64,000 nt of DNA from Apricaphanius iberus (taxonomy: Eukaryota > Chordata > Actinopteri > Cyprinodontiformes > Aphaniidae): the NCBI GenBank assembly GCA_028564705.1, contig JAPXFQ010002705.1, positions 1,674,001 to 1,738,000 of the forward strand, written 5' to 3'. Positions within the stretch are counted from its first letter, which is position 1, and each line of letters starts with the position of its first letter. A program made the translations under genes and the position numbers. This document shows, one piece after another, positions 40,801-52,800 of this stretch. The notes beneath the pieces are model-generated. The model did not search any database and had not been told where the DNA came from. It saw only the letters and a list, made by a program, of their open reading frames with translations.

Positions 40801-43800
40801 ACATAAACAATTAGGCAGAACTAAACTTCCTCATGTGATGTCACCAGAGGTGTGAGTGGAAAATTGTTTTTTAGGGGCTAGATTTTGTCCTCACATTTTA
40901 CAACAAAACAGAAAAACTGACCGTGACATGTTGTTCTTTACGGGTCAAAATGTGTAATGACCTTTGGTTATGTGGGAGTTTAGAGAAACAGGAGCTAAAA
41001 GCTTAATGTTTCAGATCGATTGGGACAAAAGAAAGGAGAGCAACAGAATACTGTTGGGGGAAAAAGTGTTGCATTATTTAAGCACTTTAAAGTAGAAATA
41101 GTGATTTAATATGTTAATGATTAATTTAAACATTCTGACAGTTTTCTGTCTGTCCAGTGTTATAAAGCTTTAGGTTATGATGTTGTAAAGGGAAGCATGT
41201 TCTGCTTCACAAAATACATTTTCTGTGAGCTGAGGAGTAACATAAAATCCCAGTTATTTATATGATTCCCTCTATCTGATAACCTGTCAGTCTTGTCAGA
41301 ACTTTGGGGTTTGGAAGCTGTGTACGGATGAAATTGTGAACTCTGAAAAACTGTGTTGTAGCTACAAAAGCTCCTGGAGGGCCCCGGATGTCTCACTTGT
41401 TCTTGATGTGCGTTCAGAACAGCTCGTGACTGACTGTTGAGTGTTGTTTTACACCAAAGATGGAAGTTTTATGCATCTAAACCTTTTTTTGTCTAAGCCA
41501 AAGATATTTTAAGCCCTCAAATTCTCAGCAGCTCTGCTTCAGCCATATGTTTAAAAGTGTTGCTACACTGCTGTGGTCAGCGATGGAACACTCACCAGTG
41601 TTTTTCACAGTAGACTTGGTTGTTTGAATTTTAGAACATAATCAGGGTATGAATGTAACGTCGTTTTTGTCAATTATATTCTTCAATCTGTGTGTCTTGT
41701 CTTTATCCATCTTCTGTGTTGTTTAATAAAACAAAATCAAGAAAAAAATTGTTTTCCGTCCTCTTTTAATGTCTCTCCACACATTTTCTCTTCTGTAATC
41801 ACCTGTTGTATCATGTGTTCTACATTTTCATAAACTATCTGAAAAAACCCCCCACAGAAATCTGTTCCATGATTGTCTTTCTGTGAGCCATTGCGTATGT
41901 GTGCGTGTGTGTATATTTGTTTGTTCTCAAGCGGACACCATGACATCAAACATAGTCAGTTAATCCGTTTTAACAAGATGTCGATCCCAGAATAGCCTGG
42001 GTTCAGATGCACACTCCCCCACAACGGAAGCTGAGGAGTAACAACATCGAACTTACGGACACATAAGTGATAAAAATATAAAACCTGAAAAAAAACCACA
42101 ATTAAAAATCATGTACTGGACGTTAAGGGCAAAATTACAACACAAAAATACCGTACAGTTTTTAAAAATAGCCTACTTTGATTGAAGAAATGTGTAAAAT
42201 GAGCATTTTGTAATTTTCCATAAAACAACAGAAGTAAATAACACTTCATTTACTTCCATCCATCCATCCATCTTCTTCCGCTTATCCGGGGTCGGGTCGC
42301 GGGGGCAGTAGCCTAAGCAGAGAGGCCCAGACTTCCCTCTCCCCGGCTACTTGGGCCAGCTCCTCGGGAGGAATCCCGAGGCGTTCCCAGGCCAGCTGGG
42401 AGACATAATCCCTCCAGCGGGTCCTGGGTCTTCTCCTGGGTCTCCTCCCAGTGGGACGTGCCCAGATCACCTCACCAGGTAGGCGTCCAGGAGGCATCCT
42501 GACCAGATGCCCGAGCCACCTCAACTGGCTCCTTCATTTACTTACAAGACATTAATTGTGTTTGATGGGATTATTGATGGTTCTAGAGTCTTAAAACTGC
42601 TGGGAGGACGGACCTACAGTAATGCTCCTTTGTCCACCTATGCAGAAATCTGTCACTGAAGGAGCTCAGGAGTTCAGAAACAGCTTCATGCATTGGGTGT
42701 GAGACGCTGTCTAGTAGTGATGTCGTTTGAACCAGAATCCTTCTGTCCCCATCACCTGCACTGGGTTGGGGTGTCATGCTGCAACAGACCTGGCCTTTCT
42801 GATGAGCTTATCTAACTGCTTCTTTCAGCTGTAGATAAGCCGCTGCTCCAACAGACTAAACCACAGAAGATGGCTAATGCTAACACAGAGTCAAAAAAGC
42901 TCTTCAGGAGCGGTGTTCAATCCTTCTTCTAAAAATGGGGTATATGGCACAACTTCAAACCTGCCAAGACATGGCCGTCCGCCGAAACTGACAGGCTGGG
43001 CAAGGGGAGCATTGCTCAGAGCAGCAGCCAAATGGCCCATGGTATAAAGGCCCTATGAATGTGTCCTTTACAGAAGAGTGACTAGAATAAACATTTTTTT
43101 AATAAGCTTTATCTGTACTTTGTATGACCTATTTAGTGGGTTAAAGTAAAAATTTTAAACCAACTGAGAATAAGCCATATCGATATTGTGAGTGAAATGC
43201 TCATGCCCATGCTCACGAATGCGGCTTGGACTCTCAGTCACGGCTTTTGGACCCCAAACAAACCCCGGGCTCGACTATAAACAGTGTATGCATGCATGTG
43301 TTTTTGTTAATACGGAGCCTATTAAAGCCTCTTAAAGACTGTTTTTGGCTGACTTTTCAAGTATACCCGGCATTCATTGTATTGTGGTTGGCTGTAGAAA
43401 CGGCAGTTACCATTACTGAATGGTGGAGATGCAAAACGCACCCGTGTATGAATGATACAGACCCTTGTAATGAACCACCATTTATTTTATATACATTACG
43501 TACAGAAAAGAAGGATCCAAATGGATGTGCGTGGTGGATAAACAAGGTAAGAAATGTGTGATTAAACATGTTAATTGTTCGAAACTTCGGTTGATCTTCT
43601 AGATCTTGGAAATGTATAGATACACTTTATTGAGACTGATGCGTTTCGACTGATGAAGATCAGGGTCATTCAGGAAGTGGGTGAAGTTGCATTGGCATTG
43701 CTGTTTTCTGATCGTCTAGATCTAACAGTTTTAGTTTTGGTAGCATAGTCATTAGCACTCAGAGCTCGCATAGCCTACTACTGGAAGTCGATGTGAAGGA

Positions 43801-46800
43801 TTAATGTTTAGAAAATCACAGCTTTATCCAGGCTCTTACTGATTCTAACGATCAAAAATCCTATTCAAAAATACAAATTGTTAGAGTTGAAAAGCAAGAC
43901 GAGGCTAATAAGCTACGTGCTAACTGATAGCCATAGCCCATATATTTAACAAGCAAGAAATACCTGCGATAGGATGATTCAGCACATCTTGAATCCATGA
44001 GCTCTGGGATGAAAATTAGCTGGGACCACTTCTGCATGACAATAGCTCCTTCCCAGCCATCTAACAGCATGTGTGGGTCTGGGATTGTCACTCTGGAGTA
44101 CGGCACTTTCCTCTTCTTTCGTCGAAAAAAATCAGTAGTCTCTGCACTGTAGCTGCACACGATGGTGCACATAGTTCTTTCTTATGATTCGCTGACACAG
44201 ACAGCCCTCTATGGCAAATATATGTTTTAAGTTCAGGGACTTTCCATCGTTCAAAAGAATTCATTTTGCAGCGTTCATTATCTATATGTATGTTTGCTTC
44301 TGCCAGTACTGGGTCCAAAACCCCAGAATGCATTTCGCGCATCGCAATACCGAAATGGCTTATTGGTGAAAGGTGATGAAAACTGATGTTCAGACACACT
44401 TCCTTAAATCTGACAGTTTGAGCCATTTCACATAGAAGAATTTAGAACATTCAGCCTCTAGATGTGCAAAGATGGAGGAGGGGACACATTATGCAAGTCT
44501 CTTTCTTTTCTCCTTTTGTGTTGCAATTTGGGTCTCTAATCGAATCAAATCAAACTTTATTTATAAAGCGCTTTTCAAACAAAGTTACTCAAAGTGCTTT
44601 ACAGATTTAAAATAACCCCACAACCCCCTCTTCAAAAATAAAATCATCAACGCAAATACAATCCCCTTCCAACCCAACCCATCAGCTCTAGTGCCTCTAT
44701 AAACAATACAAACTTAAATAAAAATCAACCATCTGTCTTTTGCTAATTTTTTCTGTCAGTCATCTTGTGTTTGTAAAATTGCCATCACAATAAGTGGAAT
44801 TTGCATACAACCACCCATCACTAATTAAATCCCACCCATCACTAGGGATGGGTATCGTTTAGGTTTTAGCCGATACCGGTGCCAAACCGGTACTTTTGAA
44901 ACGGTGCCGGTGCTTAAACGGTGAAATGGTACTTGAAGAATGTTAAACATATAAACATGGTCCAAATACCCTCTTATTTTTATTTTTAGTAGGTCTGTCA
45001 AACAATAAAAATCTTTAATTAATCACAGTAGCTGTGAATCAATCACCATTGCTAAATATGACCCCAAAAAACACTAACTAGAACTTTCTGTGTAAATAAA
45101 GGGACAAATCTAGATGCAGTTGCTCTTAAAAAAATAGGAGAAATCAGTTAACCTTTTTTTTTACTCAACAGTCACATTCATAATTTATTTGTGGTCCCAT
45201 ATGAATAATAACAAATAGAGGCAGAACTAAGCCAAATATATGAATAAACATAACATTTGGATATCAGCAATCTGTGATGAATATCACATAAATAAAATGT
45301 AATATAGACTTAGTAACCAAATGTCAGATTTGATCATTTTCCAAAAGTAAACCGCAGATTCTCCAGTTCAACACAACAAGAAATAAACGCTCCTATTGTG
45401 AAGATGGACACAGCTGCTTCCGCTAATATTTTAGCGCTAATTTAAGTCCGAAAACATCACCTTGACTGAATAATTTCGTATTATTTACGCAGCGGTATCT
45501 CACTAAATGTACTGAAACTATACATTGAGCCAACATGCATAAATATAATTAAATACGAAGCAATTAAACCTTAAGCACCGCACACCCCAAAACTCTGATT
45601 GCACACACAGCAAACACTGAAACGCACACACCGAAGCGGACATCCGAAGCGGACGGATAATTCCCACAGACAACTTATAAACTTATATCACCACAAAGCC
45701 AATACGCCAATAATAATATACTCCCATGTCATTTAGGACCACAAACACATGCTCCTGCACAACAACCCACAACAATCCGTATTTTGGCTGGTTAGGAGGG
45801 AGAGCTGATGTGGTGCGGGCTGAATTATAAACAGAGCCTGTTCTTTGTATGCGTTCAATGCGTAAAACAAACACACACACACAAAAAAATGTTAATTCTA
45901 GGAATTAATCCACCCGCCTTGGTACGTTAATTTCCACAGCCCTTATTTTTAGCAGTTTTTTTGCACAGAGATAGCCATGTTTACCTTATTGCTCTTGACT
46001 GATGGCACGCCCAGAAATAAAGCACTGAAATGTGTGTTGCTTTTCGGTCTGGTTACTACCATTCATTTCGTAACCGGTGCCATAATGGCACTGGATATCG
46101 GTACCCATCCCTACCCATCACTTGTCAAACTCCGCCCACTAAATCCAATTCCATGCTGTTCTCATGTGTGCAAAACCCTAAGCCCGAGGTGGCTAGAGTA
46201 CTCAAAAACTGTAATCCAGTAAGAGTAGCTTGTTTAATATATTTTTACTTAAGTAAAGTAAAAAGTAGAAGGCCAAAAACTTTGCTTGATCCAGAGTAAA
46301 GAAGTATCCAGCGTAGCACTATTAGGTTAGAACTTCAGCAAACTGCACCACATGAAAAAATAAGCAGTAACTTGTGGTGCGATTATTAATGTTGCTGTCA
46401 AAAAGTGAGATTTCTGTTTAAAAGCTTCTGAGGGGAACAAATATCCATCATTGTTTAATAATAATAATCTTCTACATCCTGAAAGTCACTGGTGAGCGAT
46501 AAAACTGGATCAAAATCACAAGATAAATGCTGAGAATTAATTAGCCAGCAAATTGCCGTTTTTAAGAAAAACAAGGTGTTGATTTTAAAAGAAACTCTAA
46601 ATGGAATAATAATAAAAAAACAGATGCACTGATCGGGCCATTTCTGGCCAACATCGATTTCTAGTTTTCTGTGAGTTCTGAACAGCAGATTCCGATCTCT
46701 TCTTATAAAACATAAAGATAGTGCTGCAGGTCGTAGTGTTGAAAACTACAGAAGATGAAGAACTTTCAACATTATCTGGGTTTATGCATTTCATCACATG

Positions 46801-49800
46801 CCCCTGAATATTAAAAACTTCTCCAAAGGTCATTCGGTCAGTTCTTTTATTAGAGTTGTTTTGATAAAGTTAATAAATAGGGAAAGATACCAATCACTGA
46901 TTAGGTGTGGGTAGTGGTGTAATGTCTGGCCAAAGAGCCTAATCAGGAGATCCCTAAATTTGAGGATTTGTTGAAAAGGCAGTAACTAAAACAGGCTTTC
47001 TGTATAAAACAAATGTGTTATTTTGATCATCTCTTCAGCTCAGATCAATTAGGATTAACAGAAAATTCTTCTTTTGCACAGTTTACACATTTTGCTATTT
47101 CTTTACAGACTTTCTTGAGCACAAGGTATACAAATTGTGGCACCTAACTCCTTTCAGCCTGCAAAACATGGATCTCATCTTCTACAGCATTTCTCTTAGT
47201 CTAGGGATGTGTGTGTTTGAGTTTCTGTGTCCTTTGCAGGCACAGGTAGCCCTGACGATGGGGAAACAGAGCGGGGAGGAAATGGGGGAAGTGGTTCTTC
47301 ACTGTTGGCACTGATGTGGCCATCCTTTGAGAGCAAAAGAAACGGAAAGGAAGAAATGTGCTTTGCCAGCGAAAAAAAAAGGGGTAGAAAAAAAAGGGAA
47401 AAAACAGCATCTGGCGCTGAAGTGCAGTTTCAGCAGAGAGCTGGTGGCATTCACAGAAGTTCGGTCTGCTTCACAGGAACGTATGAGGGCAGCTTATCTG
47501 GCAGGCACACACATACACACACACACAGAGCAGGTTGATAGTGCTGACAGCAGGGAAGCATCGCTGGCGTCTCTGCTGTGTGCGGCGCAGCTCTGCCGAG
47601 GCTTCAGGGTGGCCTCGCTCTGCACCTCAGAGACTGGTTAGTTAGACATCTCTGTGTCTGCGTCTGTGGCACCCGGTGACTGATGGCAGGTCCTGGCTGC
47701 AGGCTGCTCCGGCTCGCTTGTGTCACACTCGCTCTGACAGCCAACTGTGCTGCAGTGACAGGTAAGCACTTTCCAAGAGTCAACAAAGAACTTTGTAGCA
47801 GGGGGGAAGGAAATTCTCATGTCTACAGCGTCAAGCATGAGCGCCAGGGTTATTTTTCGCCTCAGGATACGGATAGTTGTATTTTAAATTAGAATTACTG
47901 TATGTTTCCATGTTGATTGCTTAGTGTAAAGTTTGCTGACTTCTGAGATTATTTTTGTGTAACCTGCCAAGTTCAGCATGAAGGTTTTAGTTCTGAAGAT
48001 GCTGTCAGCAAGGAATTGAAGTGCTGTGGAGACTTACAGCTTTTGACACTGTTGTAACCTTGTAGCAGCAGCTCAGAGAGTTACAGCAGCGACACCAACC
48101 ACAACCACCGGTGTAAGTGCTGGCCTGTTTTCTACTGGTGGTTAATGAACCTTTAGAGGCTTTAATTTCCTTAATTCATATGGATTTGCCTAAACTTTTT
48201 TAAGGGGTTTCTCTGCAGAACCTGATCATTTCAAGGTGGTGGTTTGTTGTGTGCATAAATCAAAATGTTGTAGAGCTTTAAAGGGCATATATCATCATTT
48301 ATACTTTTTAGTTCTGTTTCGGCTTGTAACTTCCAATGGTTGTTTTCATTTTCAACTCTCACATAAAGAGATATGTTAATAACCTTAAAGGAAAGTTACA
48401 ATTGGAAGGGTTAGCTGGAATTTGAGATTTATAATGTAATTCGTCCAATAAAGACAAGAAAATTTGAAGAAAGGTTGCCATAGCAGTAGGTTGGAGACTT
48501 AGCAGACCGGCACCTTATTCCTTCAGTGTGTGTGTATGCACGGCTCAATGGAACTATGGCGATGTTTGAGCTAAAACCTTAACCAGAATGAGATAATTTT
48601 TTCTGAGTATACATGTTTAGTAAGACAATAAAATAATTGAATGCTGTACGTTCAACTCTGCGACAGTAGGTAGCGCCATGCGCCCTTTCGCGTTGGCATC
48701 CTTTCGGTTGGCCTATAGCATCACACAAATAGTAAACAAATGCTGGCGACAGTGAAGCAAATGGAGTAAAAGCAGGATAAGCACAATGAGCCATATGCAC
48801 TCTTGGTCAGTCCAAAAATTGACATATCTAACACTTACATTTGTCTTTGTCGCCATCTTTTTCTCTTCTTCAACTGTGTTTTTTGTCATACCCGTGTTTT
48901 TCTTCCTGCTTCCTCCATCCACGCCCTTAATGTGCATTTAAACCCCCTGACTGATTTACCTGCTGTCTGCATTATTTGAGGGAGAATTATTTTTTTTATC
49001 CAATGTACTGAGGTCCCTCCCAACCCACAACCCCTTTTAAGATTCAAAGATGTCATCGTTGAAATACATCTCTGATGTAAATCCTACTCCTGTCTCTAAG
49101 TCGTGTTTCGGTGAATTTAGTTGCTGCACTTTTATTTGTTTTTCTTTATGAAGTTGATGTAGAGTGCTCCGTGCGTCCACAGCGGTTTCCATGATACGCA
49201 TTCACATTAATTGACATGAACAAGGCGGAAACTCTGATTCTATTGGTTAAAAATTAGCCAGTCGTTGTTAATTGCATGGGGATCTACCGGAGGAACGAGG
49301 GACTTAAGAAGAATAAGAAATCCTTCGGCGCACCACCCATATATCATGGTATAGAACTGAACAAACATTTGAAAGATTTAGAAAACTTTGATTTATAAAT
49401 AAATTCTCCAGTGTTAATAACGCTCTGTGATGAGCCCAGTTGGGTTGTATAACGGTGATGATCATTTATGACGAAAAGTTTAACGTGAAAAGCAAATATA
49501 TGTGCAGCTTTGAGTTTTCTTCTTTTTTTCTTCTTCTTTGAAGTAAACAATCCATTCTGGGATTATTAGGCCATCATCATATAATGGTAACATTTTGCTA
49601 TTTTGCTTTAGTGGCCGTGACTCAAAAGTCTTAATTATTTAGAGAAGTGTTTTTAAAAACCATAACATATCTACTTTAAGAAACAATTGTGAATGATCTT
49701 TTTTCATATATTCACATTTTGCGGTTCTAAGGCTCTATGACATGATGATATGTGCCCTTTAAGAGTAATTCAGAGCAGATTTCAGACAAATCAGACCCTG

Positions 49801-52800
49801 CTTTAAAGGGCATATATCATCATTTATACTTTTTAGTTCTGTTTCGGCTTGTAACTTCCAATGGTTGTTTTCATTTTCAACTCTCACATAAAGAGATATG
49901 TTAATAACCTTAAAGGAAAGTTACAATTGGAAGGGTTAGCTGGAATTTGAGATTTATAATGTAATTCGTCCAATAAAGACAAGAAAATTTGAAGAAAGGT
50001 TGCCATAGCAGTAGGTTGGAGACTTAGCAGACCGGCACCTTATTCCTTCAGTGTGTGTGTATGCACGGCTCAATGGAACTATGGCGATGTTTGAGCTAAA
50101 ACCTTAACCAGAATGAGATAATTTTTTCTGAGTATACATGTTTAGTAAGACAATAAAATAATTGAATGCTGTACGTTCAACTCTGCGACAGTAGGTAGCG
50201 CCATGCGCCCTTTCGCGTTGGCATCCTTTCGGTTGGCCTATAGCATCACACAAATAGTAAACAAATGCTGGCGACAGTGAAGCAAATGGAGTAAAAGCAG
50301 GATAAGCACAATGAGCCATATGCACTCTTGGTCAGTCCAAAAATTGACATATCTAACACTTACATTTGTCTTTGTCGCCATCTTTTTCTCTTCTTCAACT
50401 GGGTTTTTTGTCATACCCGTGTTTTTCTTCCTGCTTCCTCCATCCAGAACAAGGGAGTGAGCTGGGGAGGAGGAGTCTGTGAATCCCCCACAAATTCCCC
50501 CATGAAAGTGTGTCATTCTAGTAAACGGGGAGGAGTGAGGAGGCGCTGTTTATTCTTTTTTACAGTCTATGGTCTGGACATTTCAAAGGTCCAAATTTAT
50601 TAGGACTGAGGGAATAATTCAGGTTTCTCTTAGGACGTTTTCACATGTGTAGCCGTGCTAGAAAACGGCCCAAAAAAAATAAAAAGCTAATTTTTTTTTC
50701 TGTTCACATGGCACGGATCTCGGCCTGTGCTGGAATCCAGTGTTTTACTTGACGGACTACACCAAAACAGCAGGTGGCAGTATACAGATAATTCTATAGC
50801 TATCCAACAAACAAAGGAATTAGAAGTACCGACGTCATAAAACGGGTGACAGCCTAGACTGTAAACAAATTGGTCTACTGCTACCTGAAGCCATCCACAG
50901 GTTGAGTGTTGTAGTAAACTTGCCGTTTTATAGCCTCCTGTGTTGCTGTGGGATGCTTGAACATCGTTGTTTTGGTCTGTTTATGGTCGCGTGGCTATTC
51001 TGTACCGTTGGTCGGCGGTGTCGTCACTTCCGTGTGGAGCGTGTCTATTGTCTCAGGTACGGCCAAAGTACAGCTTGTGTTCACATGATCCGTAAACACT
51101 CGTACCTGGACTCCTCGAAAGAATGTCTCTCGGACCATATCCTGGCATGGTCACATGGTATTCACATGGTACAAAATAAGTGGATTTTTACCAAATACGG
51201 TAACCGAGTACGGATTTGAGTCCCATGTGAAAACGCCCTTAATGTGCATTTAAACCCCCTGACTGATTTACCTGCTGTCTGCATTATTTGAGGGAGAATT
51301 ATTTTTTTTATCCAATGTACTGAGGTCCCTCCCAACCCACAACCCCTTTTAAGATTCAAAGATGTCATCGTTGAAATACATCTCTGATGTAAATCCTACT
51401 CCTGTCTCTAAGTCGTGTTTTGGTGAATTTAGTTGCTGCACTTTTATTTGTTTTTCTTTATGAAGTTGATGTAGAGTGCTCCGTGCGTCCACAGCGGTTT
51501 CCATGATACGCATTCACATTAATTGACATGAACAAGGCGGAAACTCTGATTCTATTGGTTAAAAATTAGCCAGTCGTTGTTAATTGCATGGGGATCTACC
51601 GGAGGAACGAGGGACTTAAGAAGAATAAGAAATCCTTCGGCGCACCACCCATATATCATGGTATAGAACTGAACAAACATTTGAAAGATTTAGAAAACTT
51701 TGATTTATAAATAAATTCTCCAGTGTTAATAACGCTCTGTGATGAGCCCAGTTGGGTTGTATAACGGTGATGATCATTTATGACGAAAAGTTTAACGTGA
51801 AAAGCAAATATATGTGCAGCTTTGAGTTTTCTTCTTTTTTTCTTCTTCTTTGAAGTAAACAATCCATTCTGGGATTATTAGGCCATCATCATATAATGGT
51901 AACATTTTGCTATTTTGCTTTAGTGGCCGTGACTCAAAAGTCTTAATTATTTAGAGAAGTGTTTTTAAAAACCATAACATATCTACTTTAAGAAACAATT
52001 GTGAATGATCTTTTTTCATATATTCACATTTTGCGGTTCTAAGGCTCTATGACATGATGATATGTGCCCTTTAAGAGTAATTCAGAGCAGATTTCAGACA
52101 AATCAGACCCTGCTTTTATCGCTGCTCTAAAGGGCTTTGGTGTACATTTGTGGGAGCTATTTTGGGGACAATTGGTTGTGGTGCCAATTCTGGAAGGATG
52201 GGATCATCAGGCAGCATCTTGGCTGTATGTGCGTGTGTCTGTTTGTTTGTGATCCCTCACAGACGGAGCGTGCTCCACACAGCTCGCGGGTGGCTGCAGT
52301 GCTGGCACCGTGTCTGGTCTGCCTGGCGATAGTGGCGATGCTGGGGCTGGCGCTCCTTGCAGCCAAGCTGCGTGAGAGGCGACAGACGGAGGGAGGTTTC
52401 AGCCTGCGGCGACTCCAGGCTCCTGGTGGTCGCAACCCACCTGCTGAGCTGGGAAACACATCCATCAGCACGCTGGCAGAGCGAGTGGAGCGCCTGGTGT
52501 AGTGTGAAGGAGTCACGGGAGGGGAAAAAAGTGCTGGAGGGGGATAAATGTGTAAGACCATCTAGAAAATTATTACTTAGTTAAAATAAATCAACTCTGA
52601 TTCTGTCCCTCTAGCTGACCACTAAGGGTCTGACCTCCGACCTCTTGCTGTCTATCAGTCTGGCTTCTGTCATCCTGCTGCTGGTGCTGATCCTGACCTC
52701 CATCGGCTTAGTGGCCGCACTAAATCGGCGCGCCACCCATGGCACGTACAGTCCCAGCCGGCAGGAGAAGGATGGATCCCGAGTGGAGATGTGGAGCATC

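Larger units (their letters stand above)
49801..52112 (+). repeat. Tandem duplication, copy 2 (2312 bases)
   Basis: Second direct copy, including 38 bases of non-element flank (from GAGTAATTCAGAGCAG to GACCCTG) shared with copy 1. The junctions share only GCTTT, so the duplication arose at or near microhomology. It retains the 787 bases missing from copy 1. Confidence 0.9.

Noticed and set aside
47227..47538. 103-codon Gly/Lys/Arg-rich frame upstream of the nested gene
   Set aside because: Composition follows purine runs and a CA repeat; more likely 5' UTR or promoter DNA.
48579..48800. 73-codon minus-strand frame, repeated at 50104-50325
   Set aside because: Identical frames arise because the whole transposon unit is duplicated. 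No similarity to a transposase or other family, and no initiation or coding signature.
49344..49550. 68-codon minus-strand frame, repeated at 51656-51862
   Set aside because: Also inside the duplicated non-autonomous element; low-complexity Lys/Arg start from a CTT/TTC tract.
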